DNA of 64,000 bases from CAWINY01 sp963837635 (GCA_963837635.1 CAWINY010000006.1:744001-808000); one strand, 5' to 3'; shown: positions 15,334 to 25,721, counted from the stretch's first letter. The notes: generated by a model not told the origin, from the sequence alone. Numbers and translations are program-made.

Positions 15334-15765
15334 TCACGCCTTGCCCGCTACGGCTACTAGCGATTTTTCGGGTTCGAAGGTCTCGTTCTCCGGATAGACT
15401 ACGATGTCCGCGCCCAGGACCGTGTCCATGGCACGCTCGAAGGAATCGGCAGTAACCGCCCTGACCTTGCTGGGCCTGCGCCGTGCGTCATGGGCTTCCA
15501 GCGCAACCAGATTCTGCAGGTTCAACATCTTCCTTTGGGTTTGGACGTAGCTCGCGAATACCAACCGGGTCCAGGCAAACAGAAGCAGGACAGGCGGTGC
15601 GAATCGAAACAGCCCTAACCAGGTTTCCAGCGCTTCGGAACCGGCGCGGAACATCGGGCCTCCCGGCAAGGATTCCAGCGCGCGCGGGAGCGGAAATCCG
15701 CAGGCTCGCGTCATCGCCGCTTCCGGGGAAGGATCAATCTCAGAGGAATAAGGACGAGGATTCAT
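15334..15765 (-). CDS. Hypothetical protein with one hydrophobic segment
   Basis: A 143-residue protein starting at ATG 15765, chosen because GGGAGAA lies 5 bp upstream. One hydrophobic stretch (FAPPVLLLFAWTRLVF) lies mid-protein, followed by a helical segment (SYVQTQRKMLNLQNLVALEA) and a soluble tail. I recognise no family. Its ATG overlaps the stop of the upstream small gene (ATGA), indicating a two-gene operon with coupled translation. Confidence 0.6.
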   Translation of the reverse strand: MNPRPYSSEIDPSPEAAMTRACGFPLPRALESLPGGPMFRAGSEALETWLGLFRFAPPVLLLFAWTRLVFASYVQTQRKMLNLQNLVALEAHDARRRPSKVRAVTADSFERAMDTVLGADIVVYPENETFEPEKSLVAVAGKA

Positions 15766-16013
15766 AGTTTCTCCCAACAGGATTCGATGGAACCAGAGCC
15801 CGCAACGGGAATGCCGATTGATAGCCAAGTCGCCGAAAAGCGCCGCCGTGGATCACATCTAAGCCGCGCCCCGTCCCCATCCGAATCTTCGAGCAGACGA
15901 TGCAACGCCATCCAGTGTTCGAGAGTGTGTTCGTATCCTGAATCATATGAAGCGACACGCGACCCTTCCCGAGATTCAAGGGTGGTCATTGGTTGAACGG
16001 CATTATGGTACAT
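15762..16013 (-). CDS. Hypothetical small protein, first gene of a coupled pair
   Basis: An 83-residue frame starting at ATG 16013 (MYHNAVQPMTTLESREGSRV). It contains SGYEHTLEHWMALHRLLEDS, a likely amphipathic helix, and ends in CWEKL. The stop TGA shares bases with the start of the next gene. No family is recognised. An in-frame GTG just upstream is an alternative start. Confidence 0.5.
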   Translation of the reverse strand: MYHNAVQPMTTLESREGSRVASYDSGYEHTLEHWMALHRLLEDSDGDGARLRCDPRRRFSATWLSIGIPVAGSGSIESCWEKL

Positions 16014-16142
16014 CACGGTTTCACCCCTTGCATTCTCGGATGCGCGGAATACGCCCGCCGAAATTTGCCGAGCCCGCAAAAACCAGATGGAACGGATTCG
16101 TCCTATTTGCTACTTCCAAGAAGCGTAAAACAAGACATAAGT

Positions 16143-16156
16143 AACTAACCTTAGTT
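16143..16156. promoter_or_regulatory. 14-bp palindrome upstream of the hybrid kinase gene
   Basis: AACTAA-CC-TTAGTT is a perfect inverted repeat in the region between two divergent transcription units (16014-16308). It could be an operator; nothing identifies the binding protein. No other feature was found in this 295-bp gap. Confidence 0.3.
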
Positions 16157-16308
16157 GTCTGCCCGGATCTGTATTCTTTTTTGAGGGCCACAGAAACCTC
16201 TCAAATTTGTCGGGTCAGGTGAAAGTTGGATAGTACTTACCACAGTAATGCGATAAAGTGACACGAACCGAGCTAAACTCACTTCATTCCCGATAGAAAA
16301 CCCTTGGC

Positions 16309-18513
16309 GTGATCGTCCTGACGATTCCGTCTCCGGGAAAATTCTTGGGCAGCGCGCATATGGACTCCTCCGATTGGCAAGAACCGAAGGTGGCGGATGA
16401 GGCGGACCTCGAGCGCCTGGAACTAGCCGACATCATTGACGTTGAATTGGTTCAATCGCTGATGGACGACTTTTATGAGCTGGTGCCCATTCACATGTCC
16501 ATCCTTGACGTCCAAGGCAAACCGCTCGTCGGCGTAGGCTGGCAAGATATCTGCATGAAATTCCACCGGGTCAGTCCGGAGAGCTGCAAGAACTGCCTAG
16601 AGACTGCCACCGAACTTACCCTTGATGTTCCCCCGGGCGAGTATAGGCTCTTCAAATGCAAGAACAATATGTGGGATGTCGCCACCCCGCTGATCGTGGC
16701 GGGAAAGCACGTCGGCAACCTGTTTGCGGGACAATTCTTCTTCGACGGCGAGCTGCGGGATCGCGAACTCTTTCGCGCTCAAGCCATGCGTTACGGCTTC
16801 AACGAGAAAGAGTATCTTGCGGCAATGGACGCGGTGCCGCAGGTGAGCCGGGAGCGTTTGCACAGGTGCATGGGCTTTTTGATCAAGCTGGCCCACATGC
16901 TCTCGGCCATGGGCTACAGCAACCTCAAGCTGGCCCGGTCGTTAGCGGAACGCAAACAGTCCCAAGAGGCTTTGACTAAGAGCGAGGAACTGTTGCGCCG
17001 GCTGATTGACGCGCAAATGGTTGGCTGCGTCCTGTCGAACCAAGGGCAAATCGAAGTCGCCAATGACACCTTCTTGGCCATGCTCGGCTACACGCGAGAG
17101 GAGTTGGAACGGGGAGAGGTTAACTCCTACAGCTTCACGCCTTCTGCTTACCACGACAAGCTGGACGCTGCCATCAGCCTACTTCAGGCGACGGGCTTGT
17201 GTCCGCCCTTTGAAACCTTGCATCGGCGGAAGGATGGCACCGATATTCCTGTTCTGGTCGCCTTCGCCAAAACCGACAAGCCCGGGGTAAGGATTGGATG
17301 GGTGCTCGACATCTCGCGGCAGAAAGAACTCGAAGCTCAGCTCCTGCAGACCCAGAAAATGGAAGCGGTCGGCGAGTTGGCGGGAGGCATCGCCCACGAT
17401 TTTAACAATCTGCTGATGGCCATCAGCAGCCACGCCGAGCTCCTGCTCGCCACCATGCCGGAGAATCCGCGGGTGGGGAAGACTGCTTCCACCATTTTGG
17501 CGGCGACCATGCACGGCGGCCAACTGACCCGCAAGCTGCTGGCCTTCAGTCGGAAGCAAGACTTGAGTATATCCAGCTTCAACCTGAACGAGCTGCTGGC
17601 GGAAACGGCGGAGCTGGTCATGCATCTTCTTCCCGGATCGATCGATTTTCGAGTCCAGCCCTCTCCGGCGCCCTGTTGGGTCAGGACCGACCGGACGCTG
17701 ATGGAACAAGTGATGGTCAACCTGGTTCTCAACGCGCGCGATGCGATGCCCGATGGCGGCAAGTTGGTCGTGCGCGCGGCTGGGGTTGTGGTTCGAGACG
17801 AAGATGTTAGCTTTCACAGTGCGGTTCCGGCCGGCCATTACGGGCTGATCACCGTTGCCGACACCGGCCACGGGATTCCCGAGCAACTGCATAGCAGGAT
17901 TTTTGAGCCTTTTTTTACGACCAAGCCGAAGGAACGAGGCACCGGACTCGGGCTGGCCATGGTCTATGGCACGGTCACCCAGAGCGGCGGGCATATCCGT
18001 GTCAAAAGCAATGTCAACACCGGAACTACGCTGGCGGTCTATCTTCCGACGATCGCGGAACCGGCCCTTCAGGAAGCAGAGGACGTCCCCTGTCTGATGG
18101 TCGCTAATGCGAAGCCATGCCCGGTCCATGGCACGGTGCTGGTGGTCGATGACGAAGCTCTGGTGCGCTCCAGTGTGCGGGTGTTCTTGGAGGACCGGGG
18201 ACTTCGTGTGTCCGATACCGGTAATCCGCGGGAAGCCATTCACCTGGCAGAGCAGCTAGGCGAGGAGCTATCCACGCTGATTACCGATGTGATCATGCCG
18301 GATCTGCCCGGGACCGAACTGGCCCGGAAGCTGCTGTCGATTCGGCCTGATCTTCAGGTCATATTTATGTCTGGATACGCCGCTGGCGCCATTCGTCAGG
18401 AAGAGTTTCCCTCCGCCAAGTTTCTGCAGAAGCCATTCACGCGGGCAACCCTGCTGGGCTCCGTCTGTGGCCACTGCAAACGCAAGCCTCTGGCGGAGAG
18501 TTCCGAACAGTAG
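16309..18513 (+). CDS. Hybrid sensor histidine kinase (PocR-PAS-HisKA-HATPase-REC)
   Basis: A 734-residue cytoplasmic hybrid kinase without transmembrane segments. Residues about 45-200 form a PocR-type sensory domain (SPESCKNCLET, FKCKNNMWDVATPLIVAGKH, GNLFAGQFFFDGE). About 225-340 is a PAS domain. HisKA has the phospho-acceptor His363 in ELAGGIAHDFNNLL. The ATPase domain has the N box NLVLNARDAMPDGG, DTGHGIP and GTGLGLAMVYG. The receiver domain has DD614-615, phospho-Asp660 in LITDVIMPD and Lys708. PocR domains bind small hydrocarbon derivatives in known cases, so the ligand here may be a small metabolite. The start at GTG 16309 is uncertain; ATG 16360 is equally possible. It is convergent with sucD. 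Confidence 0.92.
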   Translation: MIVLTIPSPGKFLGSAHMDSSDWQEPKVADEADLERLELADIIDVELVQSLMDDFYELVPIHMSILDVQGKPLVGVGWQDICMKFHRVSPESCKNCLETATELTLDVPPGEYRLFKCKNNMWDVATPLIVAGKHVGNLFAGQFFFDGELRDRELFRAQAMRYGFNEKEYLAAMDAVPQVSRERLHRCMGFLIKLAHMLSAMGYSNLKLARSLAERKQSQEALTKSEELLRRLIDAQMVGCVLSNQGQIEVANDTFLAMLGYTREELERGEVNSYSFTPSAYHDKLDAAISLLQATGLCPPFETLHRRKDGTDIPVLVAFAKTDKPGVRIGWVLDISRQKELEAQLLQTQKMEAVGELAGGIAHDFNNLLMAISSHAELLLATMPENPRVGKTASTILAATMHGGQLTRKLLAFSRKQDLSISSFNLNELLAETAELVMHLLPGSIDFRVQPSPAPCWVRTDRTLMEQVMVNLVLNARDAMPDGGKLVVRAAGVVVRDEDVSFHSAVPAGHYGLITVADTGHGIPEQLHSRIFEPFFTTKPKERGTGLGLAMVYGTVTQSGGHIRVKSNVNTGTTLAVYLPTIAEPALQEAEDVPCLMVANAKPCPVHGTVLVVDDEALVRSSVRVFLEDRGLRVSDTGNPREAIHLAEQLGEELSTLITDVIMPDLPGTELARKLLSIRPDLQVIFMSGYAAGAIRQEEFPSAKFLQKPFTRATLLGSVCGHCKRKPLAESSEQ

Positions 18514-18565
18514 GTCCCCGCGAATCGGCAGCCCCGTCTCCGTAGCGAGTAGCGGACGCTTCAGT

Positions 18566-18600
18566 GCCCCACATCTGCCAAAACCGGGCAGATGTGGGGC
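18566..18600 (+). repeat. CCCACATCTGC-type hairpin repeat, copy 1
   Basis: Arms GCCCCACATCTGCC (18566-18579) and GGCAGATGTGGGGC (18587-18600) are exact complements and are followed by ACC. One of five copies in the window, all in the same orientation. Confidence 0.8.
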
Positions 18601-18612
18601 ACCTTCAACAGG

Positions 18613-18660
18613 ACAGGATGCGATGCAGTCGTCTGACATGACGACCGCATCGCATCCTGT
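18613..18660. repeat. Long hairpin between convergent genes
   Basis: 20-nt arms 18613-18632 and 18641-18660 (ACAGGATGCGATGC... / ...GCATCGCATCCTGT) pair with one mismatch around an 8-nt loop. They lie between the convergent kinase and sucD genes. There is no U-tract on either side, so a role as bidirectional terminator is only possible. Confidence 0.6.
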
Positions 18661-18694
18661 TCGTTGGGATTGGGGACTAGATGTCTGCCTGGGT

Positions 18695-19591
18695 TCAGCG
18701 CGACGTTAAGGCCTTGGCGTCCTTGCCGATGGCCTTAATCAGGGTTTCGCCGATCACGGCCGGCGAATTGGCGACGTGCACTCCAGCTTTTTCCAGGGCC
18801 GCAATCTTCTCTGCCGCGGTGCCCTTGCCGCCGGCGATGATGGCCCCGGCATGGCCCATGCGGCGTCCCGGAGGCGCGGTCTGGCCCGCGATGAAGGCGG
18901 CCACCGGTTTCTTGACGTGCGCCCGGATGTACTCGGCGGCGGTTTCTTCGGCGTCGCCGCCGATCTCGCCGTTCATGATGATCGCGTCCGTCTCCTCGTC
19001 CTCATTGAACATCTTCAGCGCGTCGAGAAAAGTGGTGCCGATGATCGGGTCCCCGCCGATGCCAATGACGGTGGACTGCCCGATGCCCTGCTGGGTCAAC
19101 TGGTGCACGGCTTCGTAGGTCAGCGTGCCCGAACGGGAGACGATGCCCACCCGGCCTTCCAGATGGATGCGCGCGGGCATGATGCCGATCTTGCACTTGC
19201 CCGGGGAGATGATGCCCGGGCAGTTGGGGCCGATCAGCCGCGATTTCTTCCCCGCCAGGAACTGCTTTACCTTCACCATGTCGAGCGCGGGGATGCCTTC
19301 CGTGATGCAGACGATTAGCGCAACGCCGGCCTCGGCGGCTTCCATGACGGCGTCGGCGGCGAACGGGGGAGGGACAAAGATAACGGTCGCATTGGCCCCG
19401 GTCTCGCGCACCGCGTCCCCGACCGTATTGAACATCGGCCAGCCTTCGTAAATCGTGCCGCCCTTGCCTGGGGTCACGCCCCCGACAATCTTTGTGCCAT
19501 ATTCCGCGCAGGCTTTGGCATGGAAGGTCCCTTCCTTGCCGGTCAGGCCTTGTACGATTACCCGGGTAGACTTGTTTACAAGAATGCTCAT
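18695..19591 (-). CDS. sucD: Succinyl-CoA synthetase alpha subunit
   Basis: A 298-residue subunit of the TCA-cycle ligase that converts succinyl-CoA to succinate with nucleotide phosphorylation. Visible landmarks are VIVQGLTGKEGTFHAKACAE (CoA-binding Rossmann start), GGVTPGKGG, RLIGPNCPGIISPGKCKIGI, GRVGIVSRSGTLTYEAV and the active-site histidine in PPGRRMGHAGAIIAGGKGT. Full length. It is downstream of sucC in the same orientation with a 138-bp spacer filled by tagtgactag-type repeats. Confidence 0.97.
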   Translation of the reverse strand: MSILVNKSTRVIVQGLTGKEGTFHAKACAEYGTKIVGGVTPGKGGTIYEGWPMFNTVGDAVRETGANATVIFVPPPFAADAVMEAAEAGVALIVCITEGIPALDMVKVKQFLAGKKSRLIGPNCPGIISPGKCKIGIMPARIHLEGRVGIVSRSGTLTYEAVHQLTQQGIGQSTVIGIGGDPIIGTTFLDALKMFNEDEETDAIIMNGEIGGDAEETAAEYIRAHVKKPVAAFIAGQTAPPGRRMGHAGAIIAGGKGTAAEKIAALEKAGVHVANSPAVIGETLIKAIGKDAKALTSR

Positions 19592-19729
19592 GTATTCGCT
19601 CTCAAAAGCAGTGACTAGTGCCTAGTGACTAGTGACTAGCGGCTAGGAATTCGTGAATCGTGGCTTGTAGCAGTGACTTGCGACCTGATGATCACTTCCT
19701 AGTCCCGAGTCACTGCTTGCTCAATCCCA

Positions 19730-20902
19730 TTACTTCGCGGCTACGGCAACCACCTTTTCGGCCGCGTCTTTCATGGTCTCGGCCAAAACAAAGTTCAGTC
19801 CGCTGTCCTTCAGGATCTGCCGGCCAGCCTCTACGTTGGTGCCTTCCAAGCGCAGCACCAACGGAATCCCCAGTTTAGTGGTGCGAGCTGCAGCGACCAC
19901 CCCCTTGGCCAGGGTGTCGACGCGCAGGATGCCGCCAAAGATATTGATCAGCACCGCCTTCACGCTCTTATCGCTGAGCAGGATTTCAAAGGCGTGGGTG
20001 ATCTGTTGTTCATTGGCGCTGCCGCCCACGTCGAGAAAATTGGCCGGCATGCCTCCGGCATACTTGATGATGTCCATGGTGGCCATGGCCAGTCCGGCGC
20101 CATTCACCATGCAGCCGATATTGCCGTCCAGCTTGATGTAGTTCAGGCTGTACTTGCTGGCCTCGACCTCCAGCGGGTCCTCCTCGGTCACGTCGCGCAG
20201 CTCGCGAATGTCCTGATGGCGGAACAGGGCGTTGTCGTCGTAGTTGATCTTGGCATCCAGCGCGTACAGCCGCCCGTCGGTGGTGCTGATGAAGGGATTG
20301 ATCTCGACCAGCGAGGCGTCGCCGCCCTCGGCGGCGCGGGCCAAGGCGGTCATGAACTTCACTCCGAGGTTGAGCACGGACGGCTTCAGACCCAGAGCGA
20401 ACGCCAGTTTGCGCGCCTGGAACGGCAGCAACCCGAAGCCGGGCTCCATGTACTCTTTCACGATGGCCTCGGGATTCTTGGCGGCCACCTCTTCAATTTC
20501 CATGCCGCCGAACCTGGAAGCCATAAAGACGTTCTTGCCCACTGCCCGGTCGAGCACGATGCCGAGATAGAACTCCTTCTCGATGGGTAGCGTTTCTTCG
20601 ACCAGTAAGCGGCGCACGGTCTGGCCTTGTGGACCGGTCTGGTGGGTGACCAGTTTCATGCCCAGCATCTTGCCGGCAAGCTCGGCGGCCTCCGCTACCG
20701 ACTTGGCCAGCTTGACTCCGCCGCCTTTGCCCCGGCCGCCGGCATGGATCTGCGCCTTGACCACCACGCCTTGCGCGCCATTGTCGAACAGCCCCTTGGC
20801 CACCGCCTCGGCTTCCTCCGCGGTGGTCGCCATTTGCCCCTGGGGAACGACAACCCCGTATTGGGACAGGATATGTTTTGCCTGATACTCGTGTATTTTC
20901 AT
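19730..20902 (-). CDS. sucC: Succinyl-CoA synthetase beta subunit
   Basis: A 390-residue ATP-grasp subunit. The start ATG 20902 gives the invariant N-terminus MKIHEYQAKHILSQYGV; a longer frame upstream is compositionally unlike SucC. Landmarks are VVKAQIHAGGRGKGGGVKLA (nucleotide-binding loop), LVEINPF, ALDAKINYDDNALFR, NYIKLDGNIGCMVNGAGLAM and FLDVGGSANEQQI. It forms the alpha-beta synthetase with SucD and sits first in the sucCD operon. Confidence 0.97.
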   Translation of the reverse strand: MKIHEYQAKHILSQYGVVVPQGQMATTAEEAEAVAKGLFDNGAQGVVVKAQIHAGGRGKGGGVKLAKSVAEAAELAGKMLGMKLVTHQTGPQGQTVRRLLVEETLPIEKEFYLGIVLDRAVGKNVFMASRFGGMEIEEVAAKNPEAIVKEYMEPGFGLLPFQARKLAFALGLKPSVLNLGVKFMTALARAAEGGDASLVEINPFISTTDGRLYALDAKINYDDNALFRHQDIRELRDVTEEDPLEVEASKYSLNYIKLDGNIGCMVNGAGLAMATMDIIKYAGGMPANFLDVGGSANEQQITHAFEILLSDKSVKAVLINIFGGILRVDTLAKGVVAAARTTKLGIPLVLRLEGTNVEAGRQILKDSGLNFVLAETMKDAAEKVVAVAAK

Positions 20903-21138
20903 AAGAGTGCAGATTGCCCGTAGTTCTGGGCTGAAAGTTGATAGCGGGAATTGTAAATTGAGGGATGCTCCAGAGGCAATTATTTTTTGGGGCAACTGTC
21001 CCGCGCGGCATGAACGGGGACCTGCGGCACCGCTGATGAACGCTGATCATGACCAGACTTGCTTGTTTCTTAATCAGCGTGAATCAGCCGCGGCTTCCAC
21101 TCGGTAATGGTTGATGAAATGATAGATTGTTGAAATCC

Positions 21139-22179
21139 ATGATCACCGACGCACTCCACTGCATTGCCAACCGGGGGCAGTCCCTGTCGCGCCAGCAGGC
21201 ACGGACGGTTATGGGCGACATCCTAGCGGGCAAATGCACCGATGCGCAGATTGCCGCCCTGCTGGTGGCGCTGCACATGAAGGGCGAGACCGTGGACGAG
21301 ATCGTGGGCTTTGCCCAGGCGATCCGCGCCGCCGCGACACCCCTGTTCCCGCGGGATGGCGAGTGCGCTCTGGTGGACACTTGCGGCACTGGAGGCGACG
21401 CCAGCGGCACCTTCAACATCTCGACCGCAACCGCCTTGATCGTTGCCGGCGCCGGCGTGCACGTTGCCAAGCACGGCAATCGCAGCGTGAGCTCCAAGTG
21501 CGGCTCGGCCGATGTAATCGAGGCGCTGGGCGTCAAGCTCACCCTTCCTCCGGATCGAGTGGCAGAGTGTCTTGACCAGGTGGGGATCGCGTTTCTGTAT
21601 GCTCCGGCAATGCATTCGGCGATGAAGTACGTCCAGCCGGCGCGCCGCGAGCTGCGCCTGCGCACCGTGTTCAACCTGCTCGGCCCGCTCTGTAATCCGG
21701 CGAACGCCTCGGCCCAGGTGGTGGGCGTCTACTCCGACGATCTGGTGCTGAAGCTGGCCGAAGTGCTGCGCCAGTTGGGTCTGAACCGGGCGCTGGTGGT
21801 GCACGGTAGCGACGGCCTCGACGAGATCACCATCAGCGGCGCGACGCGGGTGGCGGAGCTCCGCGAATCTGAAATCCACAACTACGTGATTAATCCGGAA
21901 GACGTTGGCCTGGAGCGCGCGCCCTTGAGCGCGATTGCCGGTGGCGACGTTCAGACCAACGCGGAGATCATCCGCGCTATTCTTGCCGGGGAACGCTCGG
22001 CACGCCGGGATGTCGTGCTCCTCAATGCCGCGGCGGCGCTGGTCGCTGCCGGACGAGCGGAGACGATCAAAGATGCTGTCCCCCTGGCGGCCTACTCCAT
22101 CGATTCCGGCAATGCTCGCGGCAAGCTGGAACAGTTGGCGAGCTTCACGAATAGTTCACAGGTAGCAGGTCACAGGTAG
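21139..22179 (+). CDS. trpD: Anthranilate phosphoribosyltransferase
   Basis: A 346-residue enzyme that transfers the phosphoribosyl group of PRPP to anthranilate in tryptophan synthesis. Motifs visible are DTCGTGGDASGTFNISTATA (PRPP and Mg site), AKHGNRSVSSKCGSADVIEALG and RTVFNLLGPLCNP. ATG 21139 is preferred; a TTG four codons upstream is possible. No other trp gene is adjacent. The last residues (SSQVAGHR) are encoded by the start of an intergenic cacaggtagcaggt repeat, so the C-terminus has been rewritten by repeat DNA. Confidence 0.95.
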   Translation: MITDALHCIANRGQSLSRQQARTVMGDILAGKCTDAQIAALLVALHMKGETVDEIVGFAQAIRAAATPLFPRDGECALVDTCGTGGDASGTFNISTATALIVAGAGVHVAKHGNRSVSSKCGSADVIEALGVKLTLPPDRVAECLDQVGIAFLYAPAMHSAMKYVQPARRELRLRTVFNLLGPLCNPANASAQVVGVYSDDLVLKLAEVLRQLGLNRALVVHGSDGLDEITISGATRVAELRESEIHNYVINPEDVGLERAPLSAIAGGDVQTNAEIIRAILAGERSARRDVVLLNAAAALVAAGRAETIKDAVPLAAYSIDSGNARGKLEQLASFTNSSQVAGHR

Positions 22180-22232
22180 CAGGTGCAATAGCCGACGTGG
22201 CTGAAGCCGTACCTGATACCTGATACCTGATA
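22158..22232. repeat. Simple-sequence repeat (caggtagcaggt / cctgatacctgatac)
   Basis: Direct copies of cacaggtagcaggt are followed by the inverted word acctgatacctgatacctga. The same repeat family occurs at 30146-30162, 33678-33707, 36244-36326 and 38147-38172, always at gene ends or intergenic. Confidence 0.7.
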
Positions 22233-22352
22233 GAGATAGCCACTCGTTGAAGTTCTGGCTCCACGATGCCGATTTACCGGTAACAATTGTCGAGTATTTG
22301 CATTAATTAGTTGGAACGTGGGTGAAGAAAGCCGTCTCAAGGAGCCAGGGAA

Positions 22353-22526
22353 ATGCCGCTTTATGATTACCTGTGCCGCGCGTGCGGCAGGCAATTCGAG
22401 CTGCTGCGCCGGATCAAGGATAAGGATCAAGGCTTGCAGTGCCCGGACTGCAACTCGGATCAGGTTGAGCGAATCTTCTCCACGTTTGCCGCGGGGGGAT
22501 GCGGCGGAGCAGGCCACTTTCGTTGA
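22353..22526 (+). CDS. FmdB-family zinc-ribbon protein
   Basis: A 57-residue protein with the classic start MPLYDYLCRACGRQFELLRR. The zinc site is Cys8/Cys11 and Cys30/Cys33 (QCPDCNSDQVER), followed by IFSTFAAGGCGG. An AAGGAG lies 8 bp upstream of the ATG. FmdB-type putative regulators are small zinc ribbons of uncertain role, first noted near formamidase genes. It is a single gene downstream of trpD with repeats between. Confidence 0.85.
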   Translation: MPLYDYLCRACGRQFELLRRIKDKDQGLQCPDCNSDQVERIFSTFAAGGCGGAGHFR

Positions 22527-23034
22527 GGGACGTAAAGGACGGCCGGTCGGCCGTCTCAGGGGACCACAAGGTTCCTTCGCTACCCTATGCGTCATTGCTT
22601 CCTCCCGGCGTGGAAGCGGTAGAAAGCGCGGAAAAAGACGTTACGCACCGTCACGCGCTACCACCCTTCCCGCCGGGTGGCGTCACACTTATCGGTCCAG
22701 CACGCGCCTTCCAGGTCACACTCAGGAACGGCCTCGACTCATCCAGAGCGGCAACGACCTTTACCGTTCCACACCCGATTCAGCGTACCTGTCCTGACCG
22801 ATTTTCATCTCTGTGGGTGGGCCGAAGGCCCATGTGTCACTCAGGATGACAACTCTTCTGTTGACGCTCCTCTCCTTACTTCTGTCCACTTTTCCTTCGC
22901 GCCTTAGTCTTCGCGTTGGATTTTCTCTGTGCTTTTTCTCGGGCGTCCTCTGCGCGACCTCTGTGTCCTCCGCGGTAAATGGTTTTTCCAATTCGATTGC
23001 GCGCGGTGGCAGGCATCGTTAAACTTAGCGGGAT
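22527..23034. other. Intergenic region, 508 bp, repeat-rich
   Basis: No gene is recognised. It carries a GGACGGCCGGTCGGCCGTC-type palindrome near 22536 and, near 22955-22985, a cctctgtgtcctccgcggta word common to intergenic repeats of this genome. Open frames here lack starts or families. Confidence 0.5.
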
Positions 23035-23532
23035 ATGCCGGAAAACACCTTCGACGTTGTCAGCAAGCTGGACTTGCAAGAGGTTGCCAACGCCATCCAG
23101 ATGGCGATGAAGGAGATCACCACCCGTTTCGACCTGAAGGATTCCAAGTCGAACATCGCCCTGGAAGGCAAGGACGCCATCGTCCTGACCTCGGCCGATG
23201 ACTACAAGCTCAAGGCGATCAACGACATACTGCAGACCAAGCTGGTCAAGCGCGGGGTGCCGATCAAGAATCTGGAGTACGGCAAGATCGAGCCGGCCGC
23301 CGGCGCCAGCGTGCGCCAGCAGGTGAAAATGCAGCAAGGCATCGACATCGACCGGGCGCGGAAGATCGTGAAGCTGATCAAGGACACGAAGAAGAAAGTG
23401 CAGGCTTCGATCCAAGGCGATTTGGTGCGGGTCAGCGGCAAAGACCGCGACACGCTGCAGGAGATCATGGCGCTGCTGCGCAAGCAGGATTTCGGCATTG
23501 ATATGCAGTTCACCAATTACCGGTCATCGTAG
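23035..23532 (+). CDS. yajQ: YajQ-family nucleotide-binding protein
   Basis: A 165-residue protein of full family length. Signature stretches are NTFDVVSKLDLQEVANAI, RFDLKDSKSNIALEGKDAI, KLVKRGVPIKNLEYG, VKMQQGIDIDRARKIVKLIK and VRVSGKDRDTLQEIM near the end. YajQ proteins bind nucleotides, including cyclic di-GMP in some species, and can modulate transcription factors. It lies 15 bp upstream of the polyprenyl synthase gene on the same strand, so the two are likely co-transcribed. Confidence 0.95.
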   Translation: MPENTFDVVSKLDLQEVANAIQMAMKEITTRFDLKDSKSNIALEGKDAIVLTSADDYKLKAINDILQTKLVKRGVPIKNLEYGKIEPAAGASVRQQVKMQQGIDIDRARKIVKLIKDTKKKVQASIQGDLVRVSGKDRDTLQEIMALLRKQDFGIDMQFTNYRSS

Positions 23533-23547
23533 GAAACCCGAGGGTAC

Positions 23548-24546
<999 letters not shown>

Positions 24547-24827
24547 CGGGATAGGCACCCTTCACCTCGCGCCCGCCCGGTCCCAAAACCGGGGACCGGA
24601 AGAAGGGCGGGCACTCGCCGAAGGGCCACCATCCTTTGCGACGCTTACCCCGGGCTCACGCCCGGGGCTACCTTCTGTCGCCCCCTTCGGGGGCTTGATG
24701 CATCGCCAACTCACAAAAAACGCAAGGTGCTTCGACTCGCCGGATCGCACAAGACGTGCGACCGTCTCGCTCAGCATGACAAGGAAATCGCTGGAACGCC
24801 CTACTAGTCACTAGTTACCAGTCACTA

Positions 24828-25721
24828 GAGCGTGTTTCATAAATAGGTTCGGCCTCAGCTTAGGTACTTACGTACGAGGCGGGTGAACTGATGAGCTTCT
24901 GTCATGAAGAAGCGGCAGAAGCTGTTGACGGACGAGCAGTGGCAACTGATTGAACCTTTGCTTCCCGAACCGAAGCGCCGGCGGGACAACCGGGGGCGAC
25001 CGTGGGCACCGAACCGGGCCTGTTTTGAAGGCATTCTGTGGATTCTGCAAACCGGAGCGGCATGGCGGTTTCTGCCGGACGAGTTCCCCTCACCCGCGAC
25101 CTGCTGGCGGCGGTTGAAGCAATGGGAAGATGAAGGCGTCTGGCTGAATGCGTGGCGCGCCTTGCTCGGTGCGCTGGATGAGGAAGGGCTGCTCCAGTGG
25201 GACGAGACCTTCCTGGACGGCAGCTTCGCGCCGGCAAAAAAAGGGGCGCTGCCGTCGGTAAAACCAAGCGGGGCAAGGGAACGAAGTGGATGGTACTGGT
25301 CGACGGTCAAGGTCTTCCGCTGGGAGTTCGGCTGGAAAGTGCCTCTCCGGCAGAAGTTACGCTTGCGGAAGCCACGCTCGCCGAAGTCCGCGTCCCGCGC
25401 CCGAAAGGACGGCCGCGGCAAAAGCCCGAGCGCATAATCGCTGACCGTGGTTATGACTCCGACCCGCTGCGTGAGCGACTGAAGAAGCGAGGCATCGAGC
25501 TGATTGCGCCCTACCGCAAGAACAACAAGGAACGGCGCTACGAAGATGGCCGTAAACTGCGGCGGTATCTGCGTCGCTGGATCGTGGAGCGAACCAATGC
25601 ATGGCTTGGCCAGTTCCGCCGATTGCTGGTTCGTCATGAGCATCTGCTCTCCACCTACCGCGCCTTCTTCTACCTTGCCTGTTTCTGGATTACGCTGAGG
25701 CGCTGTTTATGAAACACGCTC
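24828..25721 (+). mobile_element. IS5-family insertion sequence
   Basis: An 894-bp element. The terminal inverted repeats begin GAGCGTGTTTCATAAA at the left and, on the minus strand, GAGCGTGTTTCATAAA at the right. A TA dinucleotide flanks both ends (24826-24827, 25722-25723), a short target duplication as in the IS427-like group. It is inserted in an intergenic stretch of tagtcactag-type repeats between the polyprenyl synthase and PspC genes, apparently without gene damage. Confidence 0.9.
24904..25712 (+). CDS. IS5-family transposase made by -1 frameshifting (OrfA-OrfB)
   Basis: The first frame (24904-25437) encodes LTDEQWQLIEPLLPEPKRRR, GILWILQTGAAWRFLPDEFP and the first catalytic region WDETFLDGSFAPA. 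The second frame, from about 25242, gives TKWMVLVDGQGLPLGV, IIADRGYDSDPLRERL and RWIVERTNAWLGQFRRLLVR, the last with the catalytic glutamate. The two join by a -1 shift at the A7 run 25236-25242 (GCA AAA AAA GGG). Neither frame alone has all catalytic residues. This is the expected programmed frameshift of the group, so the element is probably functional. Confidence 0.88.

Noticed and set aside
17179..18243. Minus-strand 354-codon frame inside the hybrid kinase gene
   Set aside because: It is a shadow of the plus-strand kinase, whose HisKA, ATPase and REC motifs are all intact.
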